A stretch of 64,000 nucleotides of DNA. Origin: CAZMGY01 sp964565945 [NCBI: uncultured bacterium]. Lineage in GTDB: Bacteria > GCA-001730085. Below the pieces are notes generated by a model that was given only the letters and a program-made list of their open reading frames with translations, did not search any database and had not been told where the DNA came from. Numbering within the stretch: the stretch's first letter is position 1; each line of letters starts with the position of its first letter. Where the stretch lies: contig CAZMGY010000011.1 of NCBI GenBank assembly GCA_964565945.1, positions 1 through 64,000 on the forward strand. Direction: 5' to 3'. Shown here piece after piece: positions 1 through 8,674 of the stretch. A program made the translations under genes and the position numbers.

Positions 1-1461
1 TGTAGGAGTAAAATTAAGATCTTGAGGTTGGTAGTCGAAAAACAGCTCGTCAAGATAAATCAGCGCATCTTGATTGCTAGGGTTGAGGGATTTTTGGAAC
101 TCTCTCCAGTTGGGGATAATTTTTTTCTTGTTTCCTTGAACTTCTCGGAGGAACGTTGTCATTTCAGAGGATTTCAGAAATTTTTGATGAATATCGTACA
201 CGGACAAATGTTGCCGTTGAGCCAAAGTGCGGAGGGTGTAGCCCAATGCATTGAGGATTTGAAGGCGCTCGTCAAGGGCGATCTTTGTGTTGCGAGCTAG
301 CTGAAGTGTGTATGTGACGAGGCCGTCTATCTGTTCTGCTGAGGGGACCACTTTATCACGAGTCTCGGGTTGCCAAACGGTGCTGGGTAATTTGATTGAC
401 AACTTACGGGGCAGATTGATCCGATGATCAGTTTCTGGTTGGATGTTCCATTGTTCGACGGCCACCCCTTGCACCAACAAGGACAAGGTGGATGAAGAAT
501 CCAGATCCGATTTTTTGTTAGCTTGATACAATACGTCGGAAGGTTGAGGGGATGCTTTACGGACTTTTTGATCGCGCTTGGTGGACACACGGGGCTGTAA
601 AAAAACGGTGATGAGTGTTTCGGGAGACATACCAGTTCCCTTGTCGGAAATGGTGAATCCTTGGGCGTTGACGTTGATGTCAATGGCTCCTTCAAAGTTA
701 GGCGAAAATATTTGACCGTTAGCTTGCACCGAGTGAAACCCACTTGTGTCATTGAGCGGGGATCCTTCATAACTAACTTTAACCGTATCTTCGTATTGAA
801 AGTAGTTGGCGAGTGTTTCTCGGATTTCTTGTTGGGCATTGTGATCAAGTGAGGTTGTGACAGTGACGAGTGTTCCCTGGGCAGGGGTATCGTTTGGAAG
901 CTTCTCGGAGGCACCAAAAACCTTGAGTTTGTATTGCAAAATGTCTTGTTTGCGAAAAATAGTTAACAGGCTAGTTGTCTTCTGGTGAGTGGTGAGGTAT
1001 TGAATTTGATCGGTTTCTTCTTGGAGCAGGGAAAAAGAACCCATTGCTCCCATTCCAAACTGGCCGATCACGTTGGCGCTGTAACCTAAATGATCTTTGA
1101 CGGCATCGACAGCGTTGGAAGCAATTTCGCGAGTCGCTGTTCCTGGACCTGAGGCTTGGCCGACATCGTAATTATGGAAATCGACTGGGTCGAAATTTTT
1201 TGTAGGTCCGACGGTTTCGTGTAAATATTTAGAAACGCTTTGGTAGGGGTCGGAATTTCCATGGTGTTGAACGAGTTCCTGGATTGCTTGTGTTTTTTTC
1301 TTTTCAGGAAATAAGCTGAGATAGCGTACGTAAGATGCCACGCTAGCCAAAGGGTGTCCCTCCATTTTAGACAATTGAGTTCCTGGAGCTAAAGCCATTA
1401 GATAAAGTGTATTGAAGAGTTGAAACATAAAAAGGCTAATGGTCAGGAGTCGTACAAACAT
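1..1461 (-). CDS. GHKL/Hsp90-like ATPase with an unusual motif order, partial (C-terminus off the window)
   Basis: An uninterrupted minus-strand frame runs from the ATG at 1461-1459 to the window edge, 487 codons with no stop. The N-terminus is a hydrophobic segment (about residues 1-22) followed by LAPGTQ, which suggests export or membrane anchoring. An N-box helix TREIASNAVDA has E112, N116 and D119. Next comes GQFGMGAMGS (133-142), like the Hsp90 glycine-rich lid motif, then GTLVTV (195-200, G3-like). Only after that comes DKGTGM (273-278), the metal/adenine-binding G1 box, followed by S293-T-K. In Hsp90 and MutL the G1 box lies between the N-box and the lid motif, so the order here looks permuted. 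The later part (about 290-487) is not recognised. The partner and substrate are unknown. ATP binding is inferred from motifs only. Confidence 0.85.
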   Translation of the reverse strand, partial: MFVRLLTISLFMFQLFNTLYLMALAPGTQLSKMEGHPLASVASYVRYLSLFPEKKKTQAIQELVQHHGNSDPYQSVSKYLHETVGPTKNFDPVDFHNYDVGQASGPGTATREIASNAVDAVKDHLGYSANVIGQFGMGAMGSFSLLQEETDQIQYLTTHQKTTSLLTIFRKQDILQYKLKVFGASEKLPNDTPAQGTLVTVTTSLDHNAQQEIRETLANYFQYEDTVKVSYEGSPLNDTSGFHSVQANGQIFSPNFEGAIDINVNAQGFTISDKGTGMSPETLITVFLQPRVSTKRDQKVRKASPQPSDVLYQANKKSDLDSSSTLSLLVQGVAVEQWNIQPETDHRINLPRKLSIKLPSTVWQPETRDKVVPSAEQIDGLVTYTLQLARNTKIALDERLQILNALGYTLRTLAQRQHLSVYDIHQKFLKSSEMTTFLREVQGNKKKIIPNWREFQKSLNPSNQDALIYLDELFFDYQPQDLNFTPT

Positions 1462-1754
1462 TTTTAAAAGAACCCCTTCTTAGGCTTAAAGTGAAATATT
1501 TATAGCTATAATTGTATTATTTACTAACTAAAATGTCAATATTAATATTTATTAGGTTTTATTGCAATAAGATATTTCATAAATTGAGTTTTGGGATGCC
1601 TTTGGGGTACAATACACGCTTGTGAACGATAGTTAGGAGGATGCATCTGGTGTGAAAAGGGTCTTTGGGGCTATTCCTGTAGCCGAAGTGGTGGGGGAGG
1701 AGCTTTTGGATCTTCGAAATCTGGGTGATTGGACAAGTAAGGAGAAAAGACATA
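1462..1754. other. intergenic region between the divergent GHKL gene and the HAD phosphatase
   Basis: This AT-rich gap of about 290 bp separates two divergently transcribed genes. It holds a promoter candidate at 1584-1613. It also holds a short frame from GTG 1652 (preceded by AGGAGG at 1635-1640) that stays open for about 41 codons and overlaps the start of the phosphatase gene out of frame. That peptide is not recognised and may be chance or a leader. Confidence 0.4.
1584..1613 (+). promoter_or_regulatory. sigma70-like promoter upstream of the HAD phosphatase
   Basis: TTGAGT (1584-1589) and TACAAT (1608-1613) are separated by 18 bp. It points toward the phosphatase gene. Prediction by eye only. 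Confidence 0.45.
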
Positions 1755-2408
1755 ATGGGCAAAGGTGTGATTTTTGATTTGGATGGAACGTTGATTAATA
1801 GCATTGAAGATTTAGGAACTTCGATGAATGTGGCTTTGGAGGCTTTGGGCTGTCCTGAGCGTTCCTTGGCTTTTTATAAAGGGATCATTGGTGGAGGTGT
1901 TAAGGATTTTACTTGCCAGTCGTTGCCCGAGAATGACCGATCCAACGAGCCCCTTGTTGCTGAGTGCATGTGCATGTTTCAAGAACATTATCAAGATCAT
2001 TGGGCGGACAAAAGTCATTTGTATGAGGGGATTGCAGAGATGCTTGACTATTTTCAAGCTCAAGGAGTGCCGATGAATATTTTGTCCAACAAACCAGATG
2101 CTTTTGTGCAAAATATTGTGAAGCATTATTTTCAGAATTGGAGTTTTGTTTGTGTGTCGGGTGCTGTGGAGAATTTTCTTCCTAAGCCCGATCCCACCTT
2201 GCTCAAACGCATGATGCAAATTATGAATCTAGATGCGCAAGATATGTATTACATTGGAGATACAGAAGTCGATGTGGCTACGGCACGTAATGCTGGTTGT
2301 CTAGCGGTGGCGGTTATGTGGGGGTTTCGCCACGAAGATAGGTTGCGAGCAGCACGTCCAGATTACTGCTTGCAGGAACCTGCTCAACTAAAGGACCTTA
2401 TCGGATAG
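1755..2408 (+). CDS. gph: HAD-superfamily phosphatase, phosphoglycolate phosphatase-like
   Basis: A 217-residue haloacid dehalogenase hydrolase. Motif I is the FDLDGTL near the start, with the nucleophile Asp. Motif II is the LSNKPD stretch in the middle. Motif IV is near YIGDTEVDVATARNAG with its acidic pair. The alpha-helical cap lies between motifs I and II. This is the layout of Gph, which removes phosphate from 2-phosphoglycolate produced by oxidative DNA repair. Related enzymes of the same shape act on other small phosphates, so the substrate is not certain. I chose ATG 1755 because AAGGAG lies 10 bp upstream at 1739-1744; a longer frame from 1725 has no such site. It is a stand-alone gene followed by the iron-responsive promoter of the next operon. 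Confidence 0.85.
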   Translation: MGKGVIFDLDGTLINSIEDLGTSMNVALEALGCPERSLAFYKGIIGGGVKDFTCQSLPENDRSNEPLVAECMCMFQEHYQDHWADKSHLYEGIAEMLDYFQAQGVPMNILSNKPDAFVQNIVKHYFQNWSFVCVSGAVENFLPKPDPTLLKRMMQIMNLDAQDMYYIGDTEVDVATARNAGCLAVAVMWGFRHEDRLRAARPDYCLQEPAQLKDLIG

Positions 2409-2441
2409 TGTTCCCCTTCGAAAAGAAATGCAAAAAGAAGA

Positions 2442-2470
2442 TTGACAATCTTTTTGTGATTTTATAAAAT
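2442..2470 (+). promoter_or_regulatory. sigma70-like promoter of the imelysin operon
   Basis: TTGACA (2442-2447) and TAAAAT (2465-2470) are spaced by 17 bp, close to consensus. The -10 overlaps the palindrome at 2466-2488, so a bound repressor would block RNA polymerase. Confidence 0.7.
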
Positions 2471-2488
2471 GAAAGTAAATTTCATTTT
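2466..2488. promoter_or_regulatory. Fur-like operator palindrome
   Basis: AAAATGAAA and TTTCATTTT form perfect 9-bp arms around a 5-bp centre. The core TGAAAGT-A-AATTTCA (2470-2484) resembles the 7-1-7 Fur box (TGATAAT-N-ATTATCA) at 10 of 14 positions. The same core, TGAAA-N5-TTTCA, lies over the promoter of the ferric-iron ABC transporter at 11131-11149. Iron control by a Fur-family repressor is therefore a reasonable inference; no fur gene is in this window. Confidence 0.65.
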
Positions 2489-2518
2489 CATAAATAATTG
2501 ATAAAAGGAGGAACCTCA

Positions 2519-3685
2519 ATGTTGAAACAGGTGATTTTAATGAGTTTTGTGGCATGGACCGGATTAACTGGTGTTGCTCAAGCTCAAGAGAGCACTCAGC
2601 TTAAGCAAGATTTTATTAAGACCTATAGTCGTTTGGTCTACTTGAATTATGCTGATGCCTATAATAAAGCTTTGGATTTGCAAGACTGCATCGAGGCGTT
2701 TTTAAATCGTCCGAACGAAGGAACTTTGGCCGCGGCTCAACAAAGCTGGTTGATGTCGCGTGTGCCTTATGGACAGTCGGAAGTGTTCCGTTTTTATGAA
2801 GGTCCGATTGATTTTGTTGATGAAGTTCGTGGTTTAGAAGGGCCTGAAGGGCGTTTAAACTCATGGCCTCTCGATGAAGCTTATATTGATTATGTGGAAG
2901 GTAATCCCAAAGCTGGTTTGGTTCAAAATACAGCGATGAGCTTGACCAAAGAAACATTATCGGCTAAAAATCAGGAAAATGACGAAGCAGATGTGGCTTT
3001 AGGTTACCATTCGATTGAATTTTTGTTGTGGGGTCAAGATTTGAATGATTTTGGTCCAGGTCAACGCCCTGTGAAAGATTATTTGCTGGGGGACTCCGTG
3101 TGTGAGCGACGACGCACCTATTTACGCTTGGTCACCGAAATTTTGATTGAAGATCTTAAGTTTTTGGTCAATGAATGGGATCCTCAAGGTCGCGACAATT
3201 ATGTGGAACGATTTCTGCTTAAAGATGTCAATGTGGTTTTGGCCGATGTGCTCACGTCTTTGGCTACTATGAGCGGATTTGAACTGTCAGCTGAGCGGAT
3301 GGCAGTGCCCTTAGATAGTGGTGATCCCGAAGATGAACATTCCTGTTTTAGCGACAACACGCATAACGATTTTCTTTTTAATGCTTTAGGTTTGGCGAAT
3401 GTTTATTACGGCACTTATGGCACTTTTGATGGTACGGGCCTTGATCAAATTATTGTGGCGTACAATGCCGATTTGGATCAAATGATTAGAGAAAAATTAA
3501 ATCAAGTGTTTAACCGAATGGGGAAGATTGGGGTTCCGATTGATTATCGTGTCTTAGGTTCTTTTGAAGATAGTCGTGAGCGCCGGGTAATGGAGCAAAC
3601 GATCCAAGCTTTGATGAGCTTAGCTGATTTGTTCAAACAGGCGGGGCCTATTTTGGGTGTTAATGTGGAAATGCGCAGTGAATAG
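2519..3685 (+). CDS. imelysin-family (M75) periplasmic iron-uptake protein
   Basis: A 388-residue exported protein with a Sec signal peptide (about residues 1-24, ending AQA). The imelysin signature GYHSIE is at 162-167, the GxHxxE motif that defines the ICMP/EfeO-like imelysin fold. Imelysins are iron-regulated periplasmic or outer-membrane proteins thought to bind or handle ferric iron; the peptidase label of family M75 is historical. ATG 2519 is chosen because AAAGGAGG sits just upstream; an alternative in-frame start at 2498 has no ribosome site. The gene begins an apparent operon with a di-haem oxidoreductase, an arrangement known in many Gram-negatives, and here also a P-type ATPase. 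The promoter carries a Fur-like operator. Confidence 0.88.
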   Translation: MLKQVILMSFVAWTGLTGVAQAQESTQLKQDFIKTYSRLVYLNYADAYNKALDLQDCIEAFLNRPNEGTLAAAQQSWLMSRVPYGQSEVFRFYEGPIDFVDEVRGLEGPEGRLNSWPLDEAYIDYVEGNPKAGLVQNTAMSLTKETLSAKNQENDEADVALGYHSIEFLLWGQDLNDFGPGQRPVKDYLLGDSVCERRRTYLRLVTEILIEDLKFLVNEWDPQGRDNYVERFLLKDVNVVLADVLTSLATMSGFELSAERMAVPLDSGDPEDEHSCFSDNTHNDFLFNALGLANVYYGTYGTFDGTGLDQIIVAYNADLDQMIREKLNQVFNRMGKIGVPIDYRVLGSFEDSRERRVMEQTIQALMSLADLFKQAGPILGVNVEMRSE

Positions 3686-5075
3686 AACGTCCTTTTTGCT
3701 ATTCCTACTCCTATGGGGGGGGCTATGCATTTCAAAAAATTTACAAGCCTTGGACAATAGCGATAAGCGTGACTTTCGCTCTAAATTGATGTCGGGTGGT
3801 GAGACAACCGTGATTAATACGTCGCGCGAGGCTTTTGCAAAGCCAGCGGCTAATTTACCAATGGCTAAGCTGAGGGACTTTACTTTTGGCAACCGTGTGT
3901 TCAACACCAAATGGGTGACGGCACCAGCCTCGGTGAAAAGTTTTGATGGTTTAGGACCTCTTTTTAATCAACGTTCGTGCTCGGCTTGTCATTTTAAGGA
4001 TGGGCGTGGTCGCCCTCCTCTCGAGAATGAAACTGAGATGACATCGATGCTGGTGCGAGTGAGTGTTTGGAATGAAGATGGTACGCAGGCGATTGATCAT
4101 CCTGTTTATGGAAATCAAATCAATGAGCGAGGTATTTTGAATATTAAGGGTGAAGGACGTATTGAAATTACCTATGAAGAAGTGGAAGGTCGTTTTGCCG
4201 ATGGAGAAGTTTATTCTTTGCGTAAACCAACTTATCACTTCAAAGACATGAATTATGGATCCGTAGAAGACGATCTTTTGTTTTCACCACGGGTGGCGCC
4301 TTCAATGTTTGGTTTAGGACTTCTTGAAGCTATTTCGGAAGAAACCATTTTAGCGTTTGTTGATGAAGACGATTGCGATGGTGAGGGCATTTCGGGGCGA
4401 GCCAACTATGTGGAAGATAAGGTTAAAGGTGAAATTCGTTTAGGTCGCTTCGGTTGGAAAGCAAATCAACCCAGCTTGCGCCAACAAAATGCGAAGGCGA
4501 TTATTGGAGATATTGGGATCACCAGTGATTTATTTCCCGATGAAAATGTAACCGCGATACCGAATGCGGAGTTTGTTTCGGGAGGGGCACCTGAACTTTC
4601 AAGCAAGTTTTTGGATAAGCTAACGTTTTACGTTCAAACTTTGGCTGTTCCTGCGCGACGCAAGGTTGGTGACCACCTTGTGCTGAAAGGAGAAGAGATT
4701 TTTAAAAAAGCCAATTGTCACAGTTGTCATAAAGAGACGTTGGTGACAGGTGAGCACGAGGATGTGCCAGAGTTATCGCGACAGACCATTCATCCGTACA
4801 CAGATCTTTTATTGCATGATATGGGCGAAGGTTTAGCTGATGGGCGGCCTGATGGTCAGGCGAATGGACGTGAGTGGCGCACCGCTCCTTTGTGGGGTAT
4901 TGGCTTGACGAAGACCGTTAACAAGCATACTTTTTTTCTGCACGATGGTCGAGCGCGTAATTTGATGGAAGCGCTTTTGTGGCATGGGGGTGAAGCTGAA
5001 GCAGCAAAACAACACGTGCTTCAGCGGGATAAAGATGATCGAACAGCTTTGATGGTGTTTTTAAATTCTCTTTAG
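3678..5075 (+). CDS. di-haem oxidoreductase (DUF1111 / thiol oxidoreductase-like c-type cytochrome)
   Basis: About 465 residues, exported. The two c-type haem attachment sites are CSACH (101-105) and CHSCH (347-351). The length and the segments around the haems (GLGPLFNQRSCSACHFKDGRG and a DLLLHDMGEGLADG stretch, read in parts) fit the DUF1111 di-haem family, which repeatedly sits beside imelysin genes. A role in reducing or mobilising iron in the periplasm is inferred from context. The start is uncertain: GTG 3678 gives a clean signal peptide (MNRTSFLLFLLLWGG) and an 8-bp overlap with the imelysin stop, while ATG 3663 would add five residues. The signal peptide contains a run of eight G at 3715-3722. 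Haem loading would need the System II machinery encoded at 53.5 kb. Confidence 0.85.
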   Translation: MNRTSFLLFLLLWGGLCISKNLQALDNSDKRDFRSKLMSGGETTVINTSREAFAKPAANLPMAKLRDFTFGNRVFNTKWVTAPASVKSFDGLGPLFNQRSCSACHFKDGRGRPPLENETEMTSMLVRVSVWNEDGTQAIDHPVYGNQINERGILNIKGEGRIEITYEEVEGRFADGEVYSLRKPTYHFKDMNYGSVEDDLLFSPRVAPSMFGLGLLEAISEETILAFVDEDDCDGEGISGRANYVEDKVKGEIRLGRFGWKANQPSLRQQNAKAIIGDIGITSDLFPDENVTAIPNAEFVSGGAPELSSKFLDKLTFYVQTLAVPARRKVGDHLVLKGEEIFKKANCHSCHKETLVTGEHEDVPELSRQTIHPYTDLLLHDMGEGLADGRPDGQANGREWRTAPLWGIGLTKTVNKHTFFLHDGRARNLMEALLWHGGEAEAAKQHVLQRDKDDRTALMVFLNSL

Positions 5076-5080
5076 ATTAA

Positions 5081-8000
5081 ATGGTAAAAAGGATGAAACA
5101 TCTTGTGAAGAAATATTCGTGGGTATTAGTGCAAGTTATTTTTTGTTTTATTAGTGGGACTGTCTTACCTAGTTCGGTGGCATGGGGCTTAGCACCTCAA
5201 TCTCAGGTAAACTCTTTGGCACAAGTTGATTGGAAAAATGTGCCTAGGAACGAATCTCAAAGTTCTTTCATAACAGCTCTTGATAAATCTGAAGAAAGTC
5301 TAGATAAGGATCGTTCTGTTAAGGAATTCACCTTTGAAGAAAAAATCGCCGACCTTTCTCGAGGGCAGCAATTTTTTTTGAAGTTGCCTGTCGAATACCT
5401 GTATTTGTTTTCGATTATTTTTGTTTTGATTTATATTTTTAGTGGAGGTAATTTTTATAGCTTTATTTTGTTAGGAGTGGGTTTGTTACCATTTTTGCAT
5501 TGGGTGTGGCTTAAAATTGAGCCTTATTGGGCCAAAACATTAGCCAAATCCTTGAATTGGTTGCGCAACAAAGAAGCCTTTTTAGTTTTTTTTGCCGCGT
5601 TGTTATTGGTGATTGAAATTATGGGTCACATTGGGATTGTCTTAGGACCTTTTTCGACCGTCTTTTTTGTGATTGGCTTGGTGGGTGTGATTCTGTTTGC
5701 TTTACCCATGATTTACAACGGGTTTTTGGTCTTAATGTACTTTTTTGAAAAACTATTTCGTGGTGAAAATCCGTTTGAAGAACTCAATGAAGAGTTCACC
5801 AAAGGTTTGGCATTCTTTTTGTTGATTTTTCTTCCTTTGGTGACAGGGGCGTTTCCTTTAGATTTGGTTGCGGTGGCTTTGATTGCCGTGGTGATTCAGT
5901 TAGCTGAAGTTTTGGAAGAGCATATGATTAAGATGAAAGATAAAGCCGTTGAAGATCTCAAGAGAGAAATTCCCGATCAAGTGCGGGTGGTGCGTTGGGG
6001 AGATAAGGTGTTTGAGACCGATCAATTGCCGACGGTGCCTCTCGAACGAGTGGAAAAAGCTTTGGCCAAGGGGACTTCTATTGTTGTACGTGTGTTAAGA
6101 AATGAGCCTGTTCCTAAAATCGATGGTTACGTTGCGGGCTTTGAAGAGGCCACACGGGTCGATAAATCGGCATTTAATGGGGAGTCGAAAGCTGTGCCCC
6201 TTAAAGAATATGACTTTCTCGAGGGCGGCTCCTTGGTCTTGAATGGCTATGTTGATATTCGTGTTGATAAAGCTGGCGACGAAACCGAAATTGGTAAAAT
6301 TGAAGCATCTCTCACAGAGTTTGATCCGAAAGGATTTTCCGAGGTGAAAGCTTTGTCGGATAAAGTGATCAAATACTTTGGTTTAGGTTTGATTTTGATT
6401 GCTTTAGTAGGTTTTGTTGTGAGTGGTTCGTGGATGGTGACGATTGCGGCCTTGGCGGCTGTCTGTGCCTGTCCCTTCTTGGTGGGGATTCCCTTGGCTT
6501 TTGTGGCGGCTCGTCAAAATATGGCTACCAAAAATATTGCGATTCGCAAGAATGAATCCTTTTCTCCGATCAATGTTTTGGTTCTTGACAAAACCGACAC
6601 CATTACGGTGAACAAAAAAATGAAACTCGATCCTAAGCAGCCCGTATGGATGTTTGATGCCAACGAAGATCCGAAGGTCTTGTTGTATCAGGCTGCGGTG
6701 GTAGAGCGAGAGCTAGAAGAAAGCAATCCTTATGCGCGTGTGATTATGAATCAAGCTTTGGAGGATGGATGGACGCGTGCTCAGATTAACAAAGAATTAC
6801 TCACGAGTTTTGATGCAAAATCGAGAGGAGCGTGGGGCTATGTGCAGGGGAGACGTTTGTTTTTGGGGAATATGAAACAGCTACGGCAAGTGACTCAAGG
6901 AGATATTGTTCAAGAAAATTTGATTCAAGACAAGGTGGATTCGTTTTCGGCCGAAGGGATTACACCCATTGTGGCGTACGATTTAGAAGCAGGCAAACCT
7001 CTCGGAGTTTTACGCGTGACACAGCATTTGCGTGAAGGAGTGGATCAGCTTATCAATAATTTTTTGGACATGGGTAAATTGACCTGGTATCAAAAAATCT
7101 TCAATGTTTTGTCTAAAAAAATGTTTCATTTTGAACCGTATCCTAAGAATATCCTTCCGATGGTGGCCTCGGGAGATACCAAAAACAGTGTTAAATATGT
7201 CTTGAAGCAAACACCGATTAAGTTCGGTATGGCTGAGGTAACACCACGACAAAAAACGATTATTGTCTATTGGCTACAAAATGATGGTAATGTCGATAAA
7301 ATTAAACAAGAGCTACAAGGACGTCAGGAGCCACTTGTTTTTAATTGGCACGAATTTAAGAAAAAGTTTCTTAATGACGATGAAGGTCGTGCTTTTTTGA
7401 AAAAGTATCGTAAACTAGAAAAATCGCTTAAAGCGGGTGAGGATAAGCCTGTTATTAAATCGAATCCTAACCGGGTTGGTATGATTGGTGATGGAACCAA
7501 CGACACAATGGCGCTCAAGATGGCTGATGTTGGCTTTTCCTTTGAGTCGGCCACTAAATTTTCTAAATCAGCAGCAGATGTTTTGTTAGGTGATGGGGAC
7601 GATGTGTTTAAAAATTTAAATACCTTTCTCAAAATGCAGCGTCGCACCTATACGACAATCTTTATTAATATTTTTATTGTCGCGGTGATTTGGAATTTAA
7701 TGATGGTGAGTTTGATTTTTGCGGGCATTCTTGAGCCTCAAATTGCGGCCTTGCTTCATTCCATGAATACTGTTTTGGTTATACTGCTGTCTTTGGCTCT
7801 TATGGCTAAGCCTGGTACCCATTTTAAAGAGTTGTTTTTTGGTGGAAGTTCTTCTTCGAAAGAAAAGGAAGACTCTGCCAAACCTAAACCTAAGAAAGCT
7901 ATTGTGGCTTCAGATGAGGGTGATGAACAGCATAAACACAAGAATCCTCATGCCAGTTGTAAGTTGTGTCAGAAAATTGTGGCCAAACCAAAACCCGAGG

Positions 8001-8674
8001 ACAGAGGTGGTTTGAATCAAAAAATCTTGCAAGATGTTTTGGATCGCTGGGAAAGTTTTTCTGCAGTGGAACGAATGAATGGAGTTTTTGTTGATAATTA
8101 TGCCTTGGGTTTGGATCAAAGGGTATCGCTCGAACTTCTTGTGAAGTGGGTGCATAACAATCGTCGTCGAATCACAATTCAAAAACCCCGTTTTTTGCCT
8201 GAATTTAGTTCGTGGCATGTTTCGGATGAATGTTATGAGATTGAGGTAAATCCATCTTATCAAACTTGGCCTGAATATGAAGCTTTGTTGCAGTCTCAGA
8301 TTGTACGTAATGTGTTAGAAATGTATCTGACTGACCGTTTGCGTTTACAGAGAATAGATGCTGACAAGATTCGTTTAAGGTACTCCCAACAGTGGTTTGC
8401 TTGGCTTTATGAGTACCAGGTGATTATGATGGCTGTTTTATATGGAGATCAGTTAGACCAAATACGTCAAGCGTTTAAGCGTTATGAACAAAAGATACAT
8501 CCTTGGCAAGAGCACTCTACTGTTCTAAATGATGTGTTTAGCCGTACATTTGAGCAATTACAACAGGACAGAGCAATGTATGATATAAAAGGTGCTGAGA
8601 TTCAAAATTGGATTCGAAGATCTAATATATACAATCAAACAAGGTTTAATCTTAAAATACTTGTGGCTGCGTAA
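5081..8674 (+). CDS. highly divergent P-type ATPase with a long C-terminal extension, probable metal pump
   Basis: 1197 residues. An N-terminal signal-like segment ends in GLAPQSQ, followed by membrane segments from about residue 110. Core ATPase motifs are recognisable but altered: NGES at 366-369 (actuator TGES), CPF at 464-466 in the place of the P1B CPC metal site, D503-KTDT for the phosphorylation loop DKTGT (Gly506 replaced by Asp), and GDGTND at 803-808. About 60 extra residues lie between the conserved TPRQK stretch and GDGTND. After the last membrane pair (about 860-910) comes a roughly 280-residue tail. This holds a charged linker, an HASCKLC cysteine pair and a domain I do not recognise. 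The gene starts 5 bp after the di-haem gene, with no clear ribosome site, so coupling is likely. Sharing a Fur-like promoter suggests iron or another transition metal as cargo. With the altered motifs it could also be a non-pumping relative. Confidence 0.8.
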   Translation: MVKRMKHLVKKYSWVLVQVIFCFISGTVLPSSVAWGLAPQSQVNSLAQVDWKNVPRNESQSSFITALDKSEESLDKDRSVKEFTFEEKIADLSRGQQFFLKLPVEYLYLFSIIFVLIYIFSGGNFYSFILLGVGLLPFLHWVWLKIEPYWAKTLAKSLNWLRNKEAFLVFFAALLLVIEIMGHIGIVLGPFSTVFFVIGLVGVILFALPMIYNGFLVLMYFFEKLFRGENPFEELNEEFTKGLAFFLLIFLPLVTGAFPLDLVAVALIAVVIQLAEVLEEHMIKMKDKAVEDLKREIPDQVRVVRWGDKVFETDQLPTVPLERVEKALAKGTSIVVRVLRNEPVPKIDGYVAGFEEATRVDKSAFNGESKAVPLKEYDFLEGGSLVLNGYVDIRVDKAGDETEIGKIEASLTEFDPKGFSEVKALSDKVIKYFGLGLILIALVGFVVSGSWMVTIAALAAVCACPFLVGIPLAFVAARQNMATKNIAIRKNESFSPINVLVLDKTDTITVNKKMKLDPKQPVWMFDANEDPKVLLYQAAVVERELEESNPYARVIMNQALEDGWTRAQINKELLTSFDAKSRGAWGYVQGRRLFLGNMKQLRQVTQGDIVQENLIQDKVDSFSAEGITPIVAYDLEAGKPLGVLRVTQHLREGVDQLINNFLDMGKLTWYQKIFNVLSKKMFHFEPYPKNILPMVASGDTKNSVKYVLKQTPIKFGMAEVTPRQKTIIVYWLQNDGNVDKIKQELQGRQEPLVFNWHEFKKKFLNDDEGRAFLKKYRKLEKSLKAGEDKPVIKSNPNRVGMIGDGTNDTMALKMADVGFSFESATKFSKSAADVLLGDGDDVFKNLNTFLKMQRRTYTTIFINIFIVAVIWNLMMVSLIFAGILEPQIAALLHSMNTVLVILLSLALMAKPGTHFKELFFGGSSSSKEKEDSAKPKPKKAIVASDEGDEQHKHKNPHASCKLCQKIVAKPKPEDRGGLNQKILQDVLDRWESFSAVERMNGVFVDNYALGLDQRVSLELLVKWVHNNRRRITIQKPRFLPEFSSWHVSDECYEIEVNPSYQTWPEYEALLQSQIVRNVLEMYLTDRLRLQRIDADKIRLRYSQQWFAWLYEYQVIMMAVLYGDQLDQIRQAFKRYEQKIHPWQEHSTVLNDVFSRTFEQLQQDRAMYDIKGAEIQNWIRRSNIYNQTRFNLKILVAA

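Noticed and set aside
22-300. A 92-codon plus-strand frame at the left edge
   Set aside because: It lies inside the minus-strand GHKL ATPase frame, which is far longer and carries recognisable motifs.
327-917. A 196-codon minus-strand frame inside the first gene
   Set aside because: It is in a different minus-strand frame from the motif-bearing one and its composition (Pro, Ser, Lys-rich without motifs) is that of a shadow frame.
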